This document shows, piece after piece, positions 11,859 to 22,349 of a stretch of DNA of 64,000 nucleotides. Source of the DNA: Rutidosis leptorrhynchoides. Lineage: Eukaryota; Streptophyta; Magnoliopsida; Asterales; Asteraceae. Each line of letters opens with the position of its first letter. Within the stretch, counting starts at the first letter, position 1. The stretch covers positions 36,850,001-36,914,000 of the forward strand of contig NC_092340.1 of NCBI RefSeq assembly GCF_046630445.1, in the 5' to 3' direction. The notes under the pieces were generated by a model. The model saw only the letters and a program-made list of their open reading frames with translations, was not told the origin of the DNA and did no database searches. The position numbers were made by a program, and so were the translations under genes.

Positions 11859-14800
11859 TGAAATGTCCCGTTCTTATTGATTAAAAACGTTCCATATTAA
11901 TTGATTTCGTTGCGAGGTTTTGACCTCTATATGAGACGTTTTTCAAAGACTGCATTCATTTTTAAAACAAACCATAACCTTTATTTCATAAATAAAGGTT
12001 TAAAAAGCTTTACGTAGATTATCAAATAATGATAATCTAAAATATCCTGTTTACACACGACCATTTCATAATGGTTTACAATACAAATATGTTACATCGA
12101 AATCAGTTTCTTGAATGCAGTTTTTACACAATATCATACAAACATGGACTCCAAATCTTGTCCTTATTTTAGTATGCAACAGCGGAAGCTCTTAATATTC
12201 ACCTGAGAATAAACATGCTTTAAACGTCAACAAAAATGTTGGTGAGTTATAGGTTTAACCTATATATATCAAATCGTAACAATAGACCACAAGATTTCAT
12301 ATTTCAATACACATCCCATACATAGAGATAAAAATCATTCATATGGTGAACACCTGGTAACCGACAATAACAAGATGCATATATAAGAATATCCCCATCA
12401 TTCCGGGACACCCTTCGGATATGATATAAATTTCGAAGTACTAAAGCATCCGGTACTTTGGATGGGGTTTGTTAGGCCCAATAGATCTATCTTTAGGATT
12501 CGCGTCAATTAGGGTGTCTGTTCCCTAATTCTTAGATTACCAGACTTAATAAAAAGGGGCATATTCGATTTCGATAATTCAACCATAGAATGTAGTTTCA
12601 CGTACTTGTGTCTATTTTGTAAATCATTTATAAAACCTGCATGTATTCTCATCCCAAAAATATTAGATTTTAAAAGTGGGACTATAACTCACTTTCACAG
12701 ATTTTTACTTCGTCGGGAAGTAAGACTTGGCCACTGGTTGATTCACGAACCTATAACAATATATACATATATATCAAAGTATGTTCAAAATATATTTACA
12801 ACACTTTTAATATATTTTGATGTTTTAAGTTTATTAAGTCAGCTGTCCTCGTTAGTAACCTACAACTAGTTGTCCACAGTTAGATGTACAGAAATAAATC
12901 GATAAATATTATCTTGAATCAATCCACGACCCAGTGTATACGTATCTCAGTATTGATCACAACTCAAACTATATATATTTTGGAATCAACCTCAACCCTG
13001 TATAGCTAACTCCAACATTCACATATAGAGTGTCTATGGTTGTTCCGAAATATATATAGATGTGTCGACATGATAGGTCGAAACGTTGTATACGTGTCTA
13101 TGGTATCTCAAGATTACATAATATACAATACAAGTTGATTAAGTTATGGTTGGAATAGATTTGTTACCAATTTTCACGTAGCTAAAATGAGAAAAATTAT
13201 CCAATCTTGTTTTACCCATAACTTCTTCATTTTAAATCCGTTTTGAGTGAATCAAATTGCTATGGTTTCATATTGAACTCTATTTTATGAATCTAAACAG
13301 AAAAAGTATAGGTTTATAGTCGGAAAAATAAGTTACAAGTCGTTTTTGTAAAGGTAGTCATTTCAGTCGAAAGAACGACGTCTAGATGACCATTTTAGAA
13401 AACATACTTCCACTTTGAGTTTAACCATAATTTTTGGATATAGTTTCATGTTCATAATAAAAATCATTTTCTCAGAATAACAACTTTTAAATCAAAGTTT
13501 ATCATAGTTTTTAATTAACTAACCCAAAACAGCCCGCGGTGTTACTACGACGGCGTAAATCCGGTTTTACGGTGTTTTTCGTGTTTCCAGGTTTTAAATC
13601 ATTAAGTTAGCATATCATATAGATATAGAACATGTGTTTAGTTGATTTTAAAAGTCAAGTTAGAAGGATTAACTTTTGTTTGCGAACAAGTTTAGAATTA
13701 ACTAAACTATGTTCTAGTGATTACAAGTTTAAACCTTCGAATAAGATAGCTTTATATGTATGAATCGAATGATGTTATGAACATCATTACTACCTTAATT
13801 TCCTTGGATAAACCTACTGAAAAAGAGAAAAATGGATCTAGCTTCAATGGATCCTTGGATGGCTCGAAGTTCTTGAAGCAGAATCATGACACGAAAACAA
13901 GTTCAAGTAAGATCATCACTTGAAATAAGATTGTTATAGTTATAGAAATTGAACCAAAGTTTGAATATGATTATTACCTTGTATTAGAATGATAACCTAC
14001 TGTAAGAAACAAAGATTTCTTGAGGTTGGATGATCACCTTACAAGATTGGAAGTGAGCTAGCAAACTTGAAAGTATTCTTGATTTTATGAAACTAGAACT
14101 TTTTGGAATTTATGAAGAACACTTAGAACTTGAAGATAGAACTTGAGAGAGATCAATTAGATGAAGAAAATTGAAGAATGAAAGTGTTTGTAGGTGTTTT
14201 TGGTCGTTGGTGTATGGATTAGATATAAAGGATATGTAATTTTGTTTTCATGTAAATAAGTCATGAATGATTACTCATATTTTTGTAATTTTATGAGATA
14301 TTTCATGCTAGTTGCCAAATGATGGTTCCCACATGTGTTAGGTGACTCACATGGGCTGCTAAGAGCTGATCATTGGAGTGTATATACCAATAGTACATAC
14401 ATCTAAAAGCTGTGTATTGTACGAGTACGAATACGGGTGCATACGAGTAGAATTGTTGATGAAACTGAACGAGGATGTAATTGTAAGCATTTTTGTTAAG
14501 TAGAAGTATTTTGATAAGTGTATTGAAGTCTTTCAAAAGTGTATAAATACATATTAAAACACTACATGTATATACATTTTAACTGAGTCGTTAAGTCATC
14601 GTTAGTCGTTACATGTAAGTGTTGTTTTGAAACCTTTAGGTTAACGATCTTGTTAAATGTTGTTAACCCAATGTTTATAATATCAAATGAGATTTTAAAT
14701 TATTATATTATCATGATATTATCATGTATGAATATCTCTTAATATGATATATATACATTAAATGTCTTTACAACGATAATCGTTACATATATGTCTCGTT

Positions 14801-15112
14801 TAAAAATCATTAAGTTAGTAGTCTTGTTTTTACATATGTAGTTCATTGTTAATATACTTTATGATATGTTTTCTTATCATAGTATCATGTTAACTATATA
14901 TATATATCCATATATATGTCATCATATAGTTTTTACAAGTTTTAACGTTCGTGAATCACCGATCAACTTGGGTGGTCAATTGTCTATATGAAACATATTT
15001 CAATTAATCAAGTCTTAACAAGTTTGATTGCTTAACATGTTGGAAACATTTAATCATGTAAATATCAATCTCAATTAATATATATAAACATGGAAAAGTT
15101 CGGGTCACTACA
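11859..15112 (-). repeat. Ty3-type solo LTR inserted in the Copia element
   Basis: On the minus strand the repeat starts TGTAGTGACCCG and ends GGGACATTTCA. A perfect target duplication CTTGG flanks it (11854-11858 and 15113-15117), and the Copia frame joins exactly across it. No PBS, gag or pol lies inside, so a full element was reduced to one LTR by recombination. It shares the block with AGCGGAAGC, ACCTGAGAAT and TGCATGTATTCTCA (12181-12251 and 12638-12651) with the other chromovirus LTRs here. Small frames inside have no recognised product. Confidence 0.93.
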
Positions 15113-15660
15113 CTTGGGTTTTGCGAACCATGTGTATATGGGAAGCAAAAGAAGGTGACTTTTGGAAAATCGGGGAATGCTCCTAAGTTGGAGAAATTGG
15201 AGCTTGTTCATACGGATGTATTTGGTCCAACGAATGTAGAATCACATGAAGGTTCTCGCTATTATGTTACCTTCATTGACGACTCCACTCGAAAGATATG
15301 GGTTTATTTTCTTAAAGCTAAATCTGATGTATTTAATACATTTGTGAAGTGGAAAGCTATGGTAGAAAATGAGACTAACTTGAAGGTCAAGTGTTTGAAG
15401 TCGGATAATGGAGGGGAATATGGTAGTCTTGAGTTTAAAGACCATTGTGCAAAGCTCGGTATTAGAATGTTGAAAACGGTACCGGAGACACCGCAACACA
15501 ATGGGGTCGCTGAACGTATGAATCGTACGTTAAATGAAAGGGCTAAGAGTATGAGACTACATGCCGGTTTGCCTAAAATGTTTTGGGCGGATGCGGTTAA
15601 CACGGCGGCTTATTTGATAAATAGGGGACCGAATTCCCGAGGAAGAATGGCATGGTAAGA
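15113..15660 (+). pseudogene. Copia integrase core
   Basis: The fragment resumes with FCEPCVYGKQKK, then the catalytic triad region: Asp in LVHTDVFGP, Asp in KSDNGGEY, Glu in HNGVAERMNRT. Integrase inserts the cDNA copy into the chromosome. The frame fails near 15630-15658, after NRGP, where a small deletion shifts into another frame. The continuation IPEEEWHGKKVSYNHLR is readable in that frame. Confidence 0.85.
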
Positions 15661-17744
15661 AGGTGAGTTATAATCACCTTAGGATCTTTGGGTGTAATGT
15701 TTATGTGAAGACCAAAGATGCGGATAGAGACAGGCTTGAAGCTAAGTCAAAGAAGTGTACTTTCATAGGTTACGGGTCTGATGAAATGGGTTATCGTTGT
15801 TGGGATAACGAGGCTAGAAAAGTGATTCGTTCTCGTGATGTTACCTTTGATGAAGATTCGGTTTATGGCAAACCGGAAATGGGGAGTCCTAAACCGGGTC
15901 ATGTTACTTTTGACGATGTTTCTATTGATGATCTTGTAGGTTCTAGTGGGAGTACGGGTAACAATGAATTGCCAATTAACGGTGAGGCGTCAAAAAATGC
16001 TAATGATGGAAATGATTCGGAAAACGGTGATGATTCCGAACATAGTGCGAGTTCTGGTGATGAGGAGGATACAAATGAAACCAGTCCAACCATTCTGGTT
16101 ACTCCTACACTAAGATGCTCGATTAGAGTGCCCAAACCTAATCCTAGGTATTTTTCATCAGCAAACTACTTGCTCTATACCGAGAATGGTGAACCCGAAA
16201 GTTACTTTGAGGCAAGAAAGACAAAAGAATCCATACAATGGGAGCTTGCCATGAAAGAAGAGATGGGGTCACTTGAGAAGAATAAAACTTGGTCACTAGT
16301 GAAGTTACCTCATGATAAAAGGGTGTTGCAAAACAAATGGGTATATAGAATCAAGAATGAGTTGGATGGCAAGAAAAGGTACAAGGCTCGTTTGGAAGTC
16401 AAAGGCTTTCAAAAAAAAGGAAGGGGTTGACTACAAAGAGATATTTTCACCAGTAGTTAAAATGACTACTATCCGTTTGGTACTTTCTATGGTTGCATCT
16501 GAAGACTTACATCTAGAGCAACTAGATGTGAAGACTGCATTCTTGCATGGTGATCTTGTTGAAGAGATCTACATGAGGCAACCCGAGGGCTTTGAGGTAA
16601 AGGGTAAAGAGAAGTGGGTTTGTAAGCTAAAGAAAAGTTTGTATGGATTGAAGCAAGCACCTCGGCAATGGTACTTGAAGTTTGATGATTTTATGAAAAA
16701 GATTGGTTTCTTAAGATGTGAAGCGGATCACTGTTGCTACTTGAAGAAACTCAAGTCTTCTTATATAATCTTATTGTTGTATGTTGATGACATGTTACTT
16801 GCAGGTTCCAACATGTCTGAAATTAACAAGTTGAAGGGATTACTTTCCCGTGAATTCGAGATGAAAGATCTTGGTGGTGCTAGGAAAATACTTGGCATGA
16901 GTATTGTGCGTGATCGTGTGAAAGGTACTCTATACTTGTCTCAATCCAAATATATTGAGAAAGTAGTAGAGAGGTTTAATATGGAGAATTCAAAGGCTCG
17001 TTCTATGCCTTTAGTATCACGATTAAGTTATCGAAAAGTCAATCACCAAAGACGGTAAAATACAAAACAGATATGGAAAAAGTTCCATATGCATCGGCCG
17101 TGGGTAGTATTATGTATGCCATGGTTTGTACAAGACCCGATATTGCTCAAGCAGTGGGAGTTGTAAGTCGTTATATGTCTAATCCGGGGAAAGAGCATTG
17201 GGAAACGGTCAAATGGTTGCTTCATTATTTGAAGGGTACTTCTAATATGGGATTGTGTTTCTCCAAAAACAATCTCATACTTAGGGATTATGCGAATGCT
17301 GATTTGGGTGGATGTGATGATTCAGGGAAAAGTACTACGGGTTATGTTTTCACAATAGGGAAGATGGCGGTTAGTTGGATGTCTCGACTACAAAAGAGTG
17401 TTGCTTTATCAACCACCGAAGCCGAATATATGGCTATTGCAGAAGCTTCTAAAGAGCTTGTTTGGTTGAAAAACTTCTTAGGTGAGATGGGTAAAAGACA
17501 AGACTATTGCGTCTTGAATTGTGATAATCAAAGTGCGGTTCATCTTGGGAAGAATCCAGTGTTTCATAGTCGTACGAAACACATCAAGATAAGGTATCAT
17601 TTTATTCTACAACATATAAATGATGGTACTTTATTATTGGAGAAAATCCTTGGTACAAAGAATCCTGCTGATATTTTTACTAAGATTGTTACGACAGAGA
17701 AATTGAGGTTTTGCATTACCTCAATTGGTCTTCTAATGAATTGA
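15640..17744 (+). pseudogene. Copia integrase C-terminus, reverse transcriptase and RNase H
   Basis: Reading order: the rest of integrase (SYNHLRIFGCNVYVK), a variable Asp/Ser/Asn-rich linker, then reverse transcriptase with KTAFLHGDL, LYGLKQAPRQW and the catalytic YVDDM (16780-16794). RNase H follows with TTEAEYMA and the C-terminal NPADIFTK. There are two further frameshifts: one at an A8 run (16411-16418) and one near 17015-17070. The last frame ends at 17744, some 220 bp before the 3' LTR. Each part alone is well conserved, so decay is recent. Confidence 0.88.
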
Positions 17745-17966
17745 TGATAGAAGACCCCAACTAGAGAATTAGAGAGTTAATGTTTCAATTTTAACAAGTA
17801 GTGTTGAAGACCTTGTATCGAAAGTCTGCTCATCCGAAGTATGTGTTGAGTGTGCGTGTCCCAAATGGAGTTTGGCGGTATAATGGTGGTTTAACGTTCT
17901 TGGTTAGATCGTTGATATTTTGGGTTGACGAAGGTTGGGTTTGTTCAAAGTCTCCAAGTGGGAGAT
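17745..17966 (+). other. Copia 3' untranslated region and polypurine tract
   Basis: AAGTGGGAGAT (17956-17966) directly precedes the LTR and serves as the polypurine tract. The rest is non-coding leader to the LTR. Confidence 0.7.
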
Positions 17967-18347
17967 TGTTGGAGATATGGAGAACTTTAAACAATTAGAG
18001 GGACGATTCCAGGAAACTCACATGTAGCCTCCATGAAGCTGTCAGGAAACTCACATGAAGCTTCAAGGAATTGTTTTTAGCTTACTCCTTAAACCATTCT
18101 ATAAATAGACCCTCTTTTAACTCATTGTAAATACACCACAAATATTCAGTAAATACATTCTCTAGTTGGTCCGTGGACTAAAGCAATCACAACGATTGCA
18201 TATAACCACGTTATCTCTTGTGTCGATTTACATTTCTTGCATTTATAATCTTTCGTTCATTAAGTGGGTTAGTAATCTTGTAGAATTACTATCGGTGAGT
18301 GATCTTGTTGAATCACTTGCGTTGTTTTGGGTCCTAATATCCTTACA
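17967..18347 (+). repeat. 3' LTR of the Copia element
   Basis: It begins TGTTGGAGATATGG and ends CCTTACA, followed by the target duplication TAATA. It is the near-identical partner of 10138-10518. Confidence 0.93.
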
Positions 18348-19020
18348 TAATATTCCAATATTCTGTTTGATAAGTAAAAATTTAATTTATGTTGAAAAGG
18401 ATGATTTTTTTTTCCCAAATCTTGGATCTAAGATAACAGAAAGAAAGTCAAAACAATTATGAAGCACAAAAAATGTGCATTAATGTAAATGCATGCATCT
18501 CTTTTATTATCAGTATTTTGTGCCACTTATATCAAGTGGCACGTACATGCGTTAGCGCAACGAGTAAGACTATTCGTTAGTTTTTACACCGCCATACAAG
18601 TCACCAGAACAAGTTAAGATATTTAAAGCAAAACAACGAATTTGATCTTAACACGAATACTTGTTCACTTTTGCTACTATTATGCCATTCAATCAAATCA
18701 GAGACGCCAAAATACAATCTTACATCCACGAAAGCACCCGTAGTTTGATTAAAGACTGCCACATGGCGGTTTTTGTTTGGATAGTGGTTACTGAGTCGTC
18801 TATTAATCTAACAGTTGAGAATTGTCCTAAGGACCCGCATGTCACGTGGTGTTTGGCCTTCCAAATGAGAATCCTACATGGCATAAGTTGTCATTTGCAA
18901 ATCTCTTTTAAGCCCTTCTCTACCAATTATTATCTATCTGTCACGTGGGACTCATTGGCCCACATCAGCATCTCTTTTTTAAATTCCAGTGTCTATATAA
19001 TTTGATACTACTACATATGC
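18348..19020 (+). promoter_or_regulatory. Probable host promoter region
   Basis: A TATA box (TATATAAT, 18994-19001) lies about 140 bp before the start codon of the three-exon gene. Upstream are two CACGTG G-boxes in TCACGTGG context (18843-18848 and 18942-18947), typical bZIP/bHLH or ABA-response sites, and a CCAAT box on the reverse strand (ATTGG near 18954). A perfect 9-bp inverted repeat with a 5-base loop, GTGCCACTT/AAGTGGCAC, sits at 18520-18542. The assignment rests on position and motifs only. Confidence 0.55.
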
Positions 19021-19139
19021 AGCCCTGATCCATCTGCTATATTTAGCCCAAACAATTTCCATTGGAATCTCATATTTATCTCTGAATTTTTTTTTTCTTA
19101 TATTAATTTGGTGCAAAAGAAGATTCATAGTTTGTTAAG

Positions 19140-19976
19140 ATGTGTGACACTTCAGCTTCATACATACACTTGGTATTAGATTTGATTTGTGCTTCTTAAC
19201 ATAAGTTCCATATATGATCTGCAATTAGATAATAAACCTTGATTATTGATTTCATGCAGGTGCAACATCTTATTGAAAAATGTTTGATCTTTCGTATGAG
19301 CAAAGACGAATGCATGGAAGCACTTTCTAAACATGCAAAAATCAAACCAGTCATCACATCTACAGGTAATTAGTCATCTATATATAATTTCTTTAAATTC
19401 GCTATTTCATCATGTCCGGATTATGCATGCACATGAAACGCTGGTGTTAGATCATCGATCACTTTAGTTGTTTTCACATATTTGGAGCATAATTAAGTTA
19501 TCACTTTCACTTTGCTACCTTAGTCATTTTCAGTGCTCTATTGATATAAACAATGACTTATTGTTAGAGGCGATTGTACATAGAAGTGGGTGGGGTCCTA
19601 TGACTCCACTACTTTGTAATTTTTTTATACAATGTACTCTTCAAATTGTGTAGGACACCACTAAATTTAACCATAGGACCCCATATATTTTTGAAACTTA
19701 TGAGTTTTTTTGAGGTAAACAACCACTAAATTACCCTTAAAACATAATTAACTTTGAATTTTTTTTTAGAACCCCATTGAATTATCATCCTAGAATAAGT
19801 ATACTATCGATCGATGTGTTGCAGTTTGGAATGAATTAGAGAAGGAAAACCGAGAGTTTTTTGAGTCGTACTCTAGGTCTCAGTCTGAGCCCTCGAGTGA
19901 AGCTGATCTATCAGAAACAAACCAACTGATCCAAAAGATGATATCTGACCATCAAGCAGGCAATGATGACAAGTGA
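19140..19976 (+). CDS. Plant-specific TIGR01589-type small protein, three exons
   Basis: I join 19140-19172, 19260-19365 and 19825-19976, which give 96 residues. All four splice sites are GT...AG and the phases agree. Exon 1 encodes MCDTSASYIHL. Exon 2 opens VQHLIEKCLIF and has ECMEALSKHA and KPVITST. Exon 3 opens WNELEKENREFFESY and ends in a polar Ser/Glu/Asp-rich tail before TGA. This is the layout of the uncharacterised plant domain TIGR01589, whose members are about this long. The biochemical role is unknown to me. The protein has no signal peptide or membrane segment. The gene has its own TATA box and sits between a Copia element and MITEs, apparently undamaged. An exon in the 5' UTR cannot be excluded. 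Confidence 0.85.
19591..19683. repeat. Short inverted repeat in intron 2
   Basis: TGGGGTCCTATG (19591-19602) is repeated exactly in reverse complement at 19672-19683. The 93-bp unit inside the 459-bp intron may be a small MITE remnant, but no clear target duplication is visible. Confidence 0.45.
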
Positions 19977-20877
19977 AATACCAGAGGTGGTAATGTCAAC
20001 CCATGAGTAGACACATTTGGGTTATTGTCTGTCGATAACGGGTCAATCAGAGCAAATGCTAATTATAGCCTTCGATTTGGCTCTATCTAAGAAAGATATA
20101 TCATTATTGTAGTAGTAGAGTACTTTTTTCAGTTATTATATTTATTTAGTTATTGTATTTATCTAATTTCTCATCTAATCTTATGAAATGAACAAAAAGT
20201 CTACAACCCGACCCAACCTAAAGGGTATCTTGGAGGTAGTCCGAAAAACAATCAGAAATGGTTATGAAATAATCTGATTAGATAGCATACATTAAAGTAA
20301 GAATATCCGGTAGGCTGAACAAGGAGAACCTTATTTGTTTACCCTTTTCTTTCACGAACCCATTTTGACCAAGTACCAAACTTGCCCGACCTCCACTTTT
20401 CGGCTCATGATGGCTGCAACCATGGGGTGAGGTGGGGGGTTGGGTGGACCTGAAATCTCAGTATATCAATCCTAGTTGGGAATGAAGTCACAGTCTTTAT
20501 GCAGTTTAAAGTATAAAAATTGGTTTGTATTGTATTGTATTGTTTTCTTGTAATGTAGAAACAAATGAAGCTAAAATTGTTGGGACCATATGTTGTCCAT
20601 TTCAAATACTTTTGGAAATCTGAATCAACGGTGTAAAACACTTGTGTCACTTACCATCTCTCAAAATGCTTATCAAATCCGATTTTCTCGGAACGCAAGT
20701 TACACGTGTCGTATTCAATTATCTTTCTTCTAATTTAATTCTTTTGATGTATTTATGTAGTACGATACGAATTGTATTTTCGTTGTCATATTTAATACTA
20801 TCCCATCGTACACCAAATACGTGTAATACGCAGAGGTGTTTTCGAGTAAGCTCAAAAATGTAGAAGGGCTCAAAAAT

Positions 20878-20882
<5 letters not shown>
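19977..20882 (+). other. 3' untranslated and downstream intergenic DNA
   Basis: The first 150-200 bases are probably 3' UTR of the gene ending at 19976 (AT-rich, with AATGAA near 20187). No further exon, RNA gene or transposon end is recognised before the (TA)n tract at 20883. Confidence 0.5.

Positions 20883-20910
<28 letters not shown>
20883..20910. repeat. (TA)n tract, target of MITE A
   Basis: Pure alternating AT ending where the MITE begins (TAGGGGCAGG). Insertion of this MITE family into TA repeats recurs at 21716 and 44754. Confidence 0.9.
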
Positions 20911-20913
<3 letters not shown>

Positions 20914-21633
20914 GCAGGATCAATGGGGAAGAAACCAATCGGGGGGAAGCGGGGGGAAGCAAAATTTTTTTTTTTTCGTTTTTTTTGAAATTTTTTTTTT
21001 CCGGCATCAAGATCACACGAAAATATGAACATTTAGAAGAGACACTTCGTGATGAATGTTATTATTTAGGCGGGAAAACGATCGACAAAAATAACATTCA
21101 AGATAATATTGTTCGTGAAGAATATGAACGTTTTTTTTTCCATGTTTTGTGAAGTAAAATTTAGCCCGATTTAGAGTTTAGGGTTTAGGGTTTAGGGTTT
21201 GGTGTTTTGAGTTTATTCCATAAACCCAAAACACCAAACCCTAAACCTTAAACCCTAAACCCTAAACTCTAAACCATTCGTGTTAAAAACTCAATCTAAA
21301 TTCTAAATCTAAACCCTAAATCTAAACCCTAAACCCTAAATTTCTAAACCCTAATATCTAAACCCTATAAACCTTAATATCTAAACCCTAATATCTAAAC
21401 CCCAATAGCAAAAAACTCAAAATACGCTTGAAAAACACGATAATTGTTATATATTACTTCTTCGAGCGTTTTCTCGCCAAAATAAAAACATTTATCAGAA
21501 AGTGTCTCTACTAAATGTTCATATTTTCATCTCATCTATAATGTTCGTGAACAAAGTTTTTTCAAAAAACGAAAAAAAAAAAAATTGCTTCCCCCCGCTT
21601 CCCCCCGAATGGTTACTTCCCTCTTGATCCTAC

Positions 21634-21638
<5 letters not shown>
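20909..21638. mobile_element. Foldback MITE A
   Basis: It starts TAGGGGCAGGATCAATGGGG and ends with the diverged reverse complement (CTTGATCCTACCACTA), between TA tracts. The terminal inverted repeats run inward for roughly 200 bases, with GGGGGGAAGCGGGGGGAAGC near each tip and matched AACATTTAG...GAGACACTT blocks further in. The centre is a second inverted repeat of telomere-like TTTAGGG units (about 21170-21275). It has no coding capacity. Confidence 0.8.
21170..21410. repeat. Inverted telomere-like repeats inside MITE A
   Basis: GTTTAGGGTTTAGGGTTTAGG faces CCTAAACCTTAAACCCTAAA across a GTTTATTCCATAAAC centre near 21215. More degenerate CCCTAAA units continue to about 21400. MITE B has the same arrangement at 21966-22074. 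Confidence 0.85.

Positions 21639-21716
<78 letters not shown>
21639..21716. repeat. (TA)n microsatellite between two MITEs
   Basis: Nearly pure TA, with ATG just before MITE B starts. Confidence 0.95.
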
Positions 21717-21718
<2 letters not shown>

Positions 21719-22349
21719 GGGGCTGGATCAATGGGGAAGTAAACAATCGGGGGGAAGCAAAAAAAAAAATTTCGTTTTTTGAAAAAACTTTGTTCACGAA
21801 CATTATAGATTGGATGAAAATAAGAACATTTAGAAAAGACACTTCGTGATGAATGTTATTATTTTGGCGGGAAAACGATCGACAAAAATAACATTCAAGA
21901 TAATATTGTTCGTGAAGAATGTTAACGTTTTTTTTTCATGTTTTATGAAGTAAAATTTAGCCCGATTTAGAGTTTAGGGTTTAGGGTTTAGGGTTTAGGG
22001 TTTGGTGTTTTGGGTTTATTCCATAAACCCAAAACACCAAACCCTAAACCTTAAACCCTAAACTCTAAACCGTTCGTGTTAAAAACTCAATTTAAATCCT
22101 AAATCTAAACCCTAAACCCTAATATCTAAACCCTAATGTCTAAAACCTCAACATACGCTCGAAAAACATGATATTTGTTATATATTACTTCTTCGAGCGT
22201 TTTCCCGCCAAAATAATAACATTCATCACGAAGTGTCTTTTCTAAATGTTCTTATTTTTATCCAATCTATAATGTTCGTGAACAAAGTTTTTTCAAAAAA
22301 TGAAGAAAAAAAAATTGCTTCCCCCCGCTTCCCCCCGATTGGTTACTTC
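21717..22349. mobile_element. Foldback MITE B, cut by the E2 LTR
   Basis: It starts TAGGGGCTGGATCAATGGGG. Its two arms are almost perfect inverted copies over more than 100 bases (21780-21880 against 22200-22295, with AACTTTGTTCACGAACATT). The telomere-like inverted repeat lies in the middle. The right end stops at GGTTACTTC (22349), where the E2 LTR begins, so about 20 terminal bases are missing here. Those bases appear, inverted, at 44754-44777. Confidence 0.8.

Larger units (their letters stand above)
10138..18347 (+). mobile_element. Copia LTR retrotransposon (Tork/Tnt1-like), interrupted
   Basis: Both LTRs (381 bp each), the PBS, gag-pol and a purine-rich tract are present, and a perfect 5-bp target duplication TAATA flanks the element (10133-10137 and 18348-18352). 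By eye the LTRs differ at about six sites, so the insertion is fairly recent. The order protease-integrase-reverse transcriptase-RNase H is the Copia order. Motifs such as ILDSGASFHAT and LYGLKQAPRQW are typical of the Tork/Tnt1 group. A Ty3 solo LTR later landed in it (11859-15112). The coding part has several further breaks, so it is not autonomous now. Confidence 0.93.

Noticed and set aside
20340..20860. A further exon of the host gene or a second small gene
   Set aside because: No splice-consistent frame or family match. The gene already ends properly at 19976.
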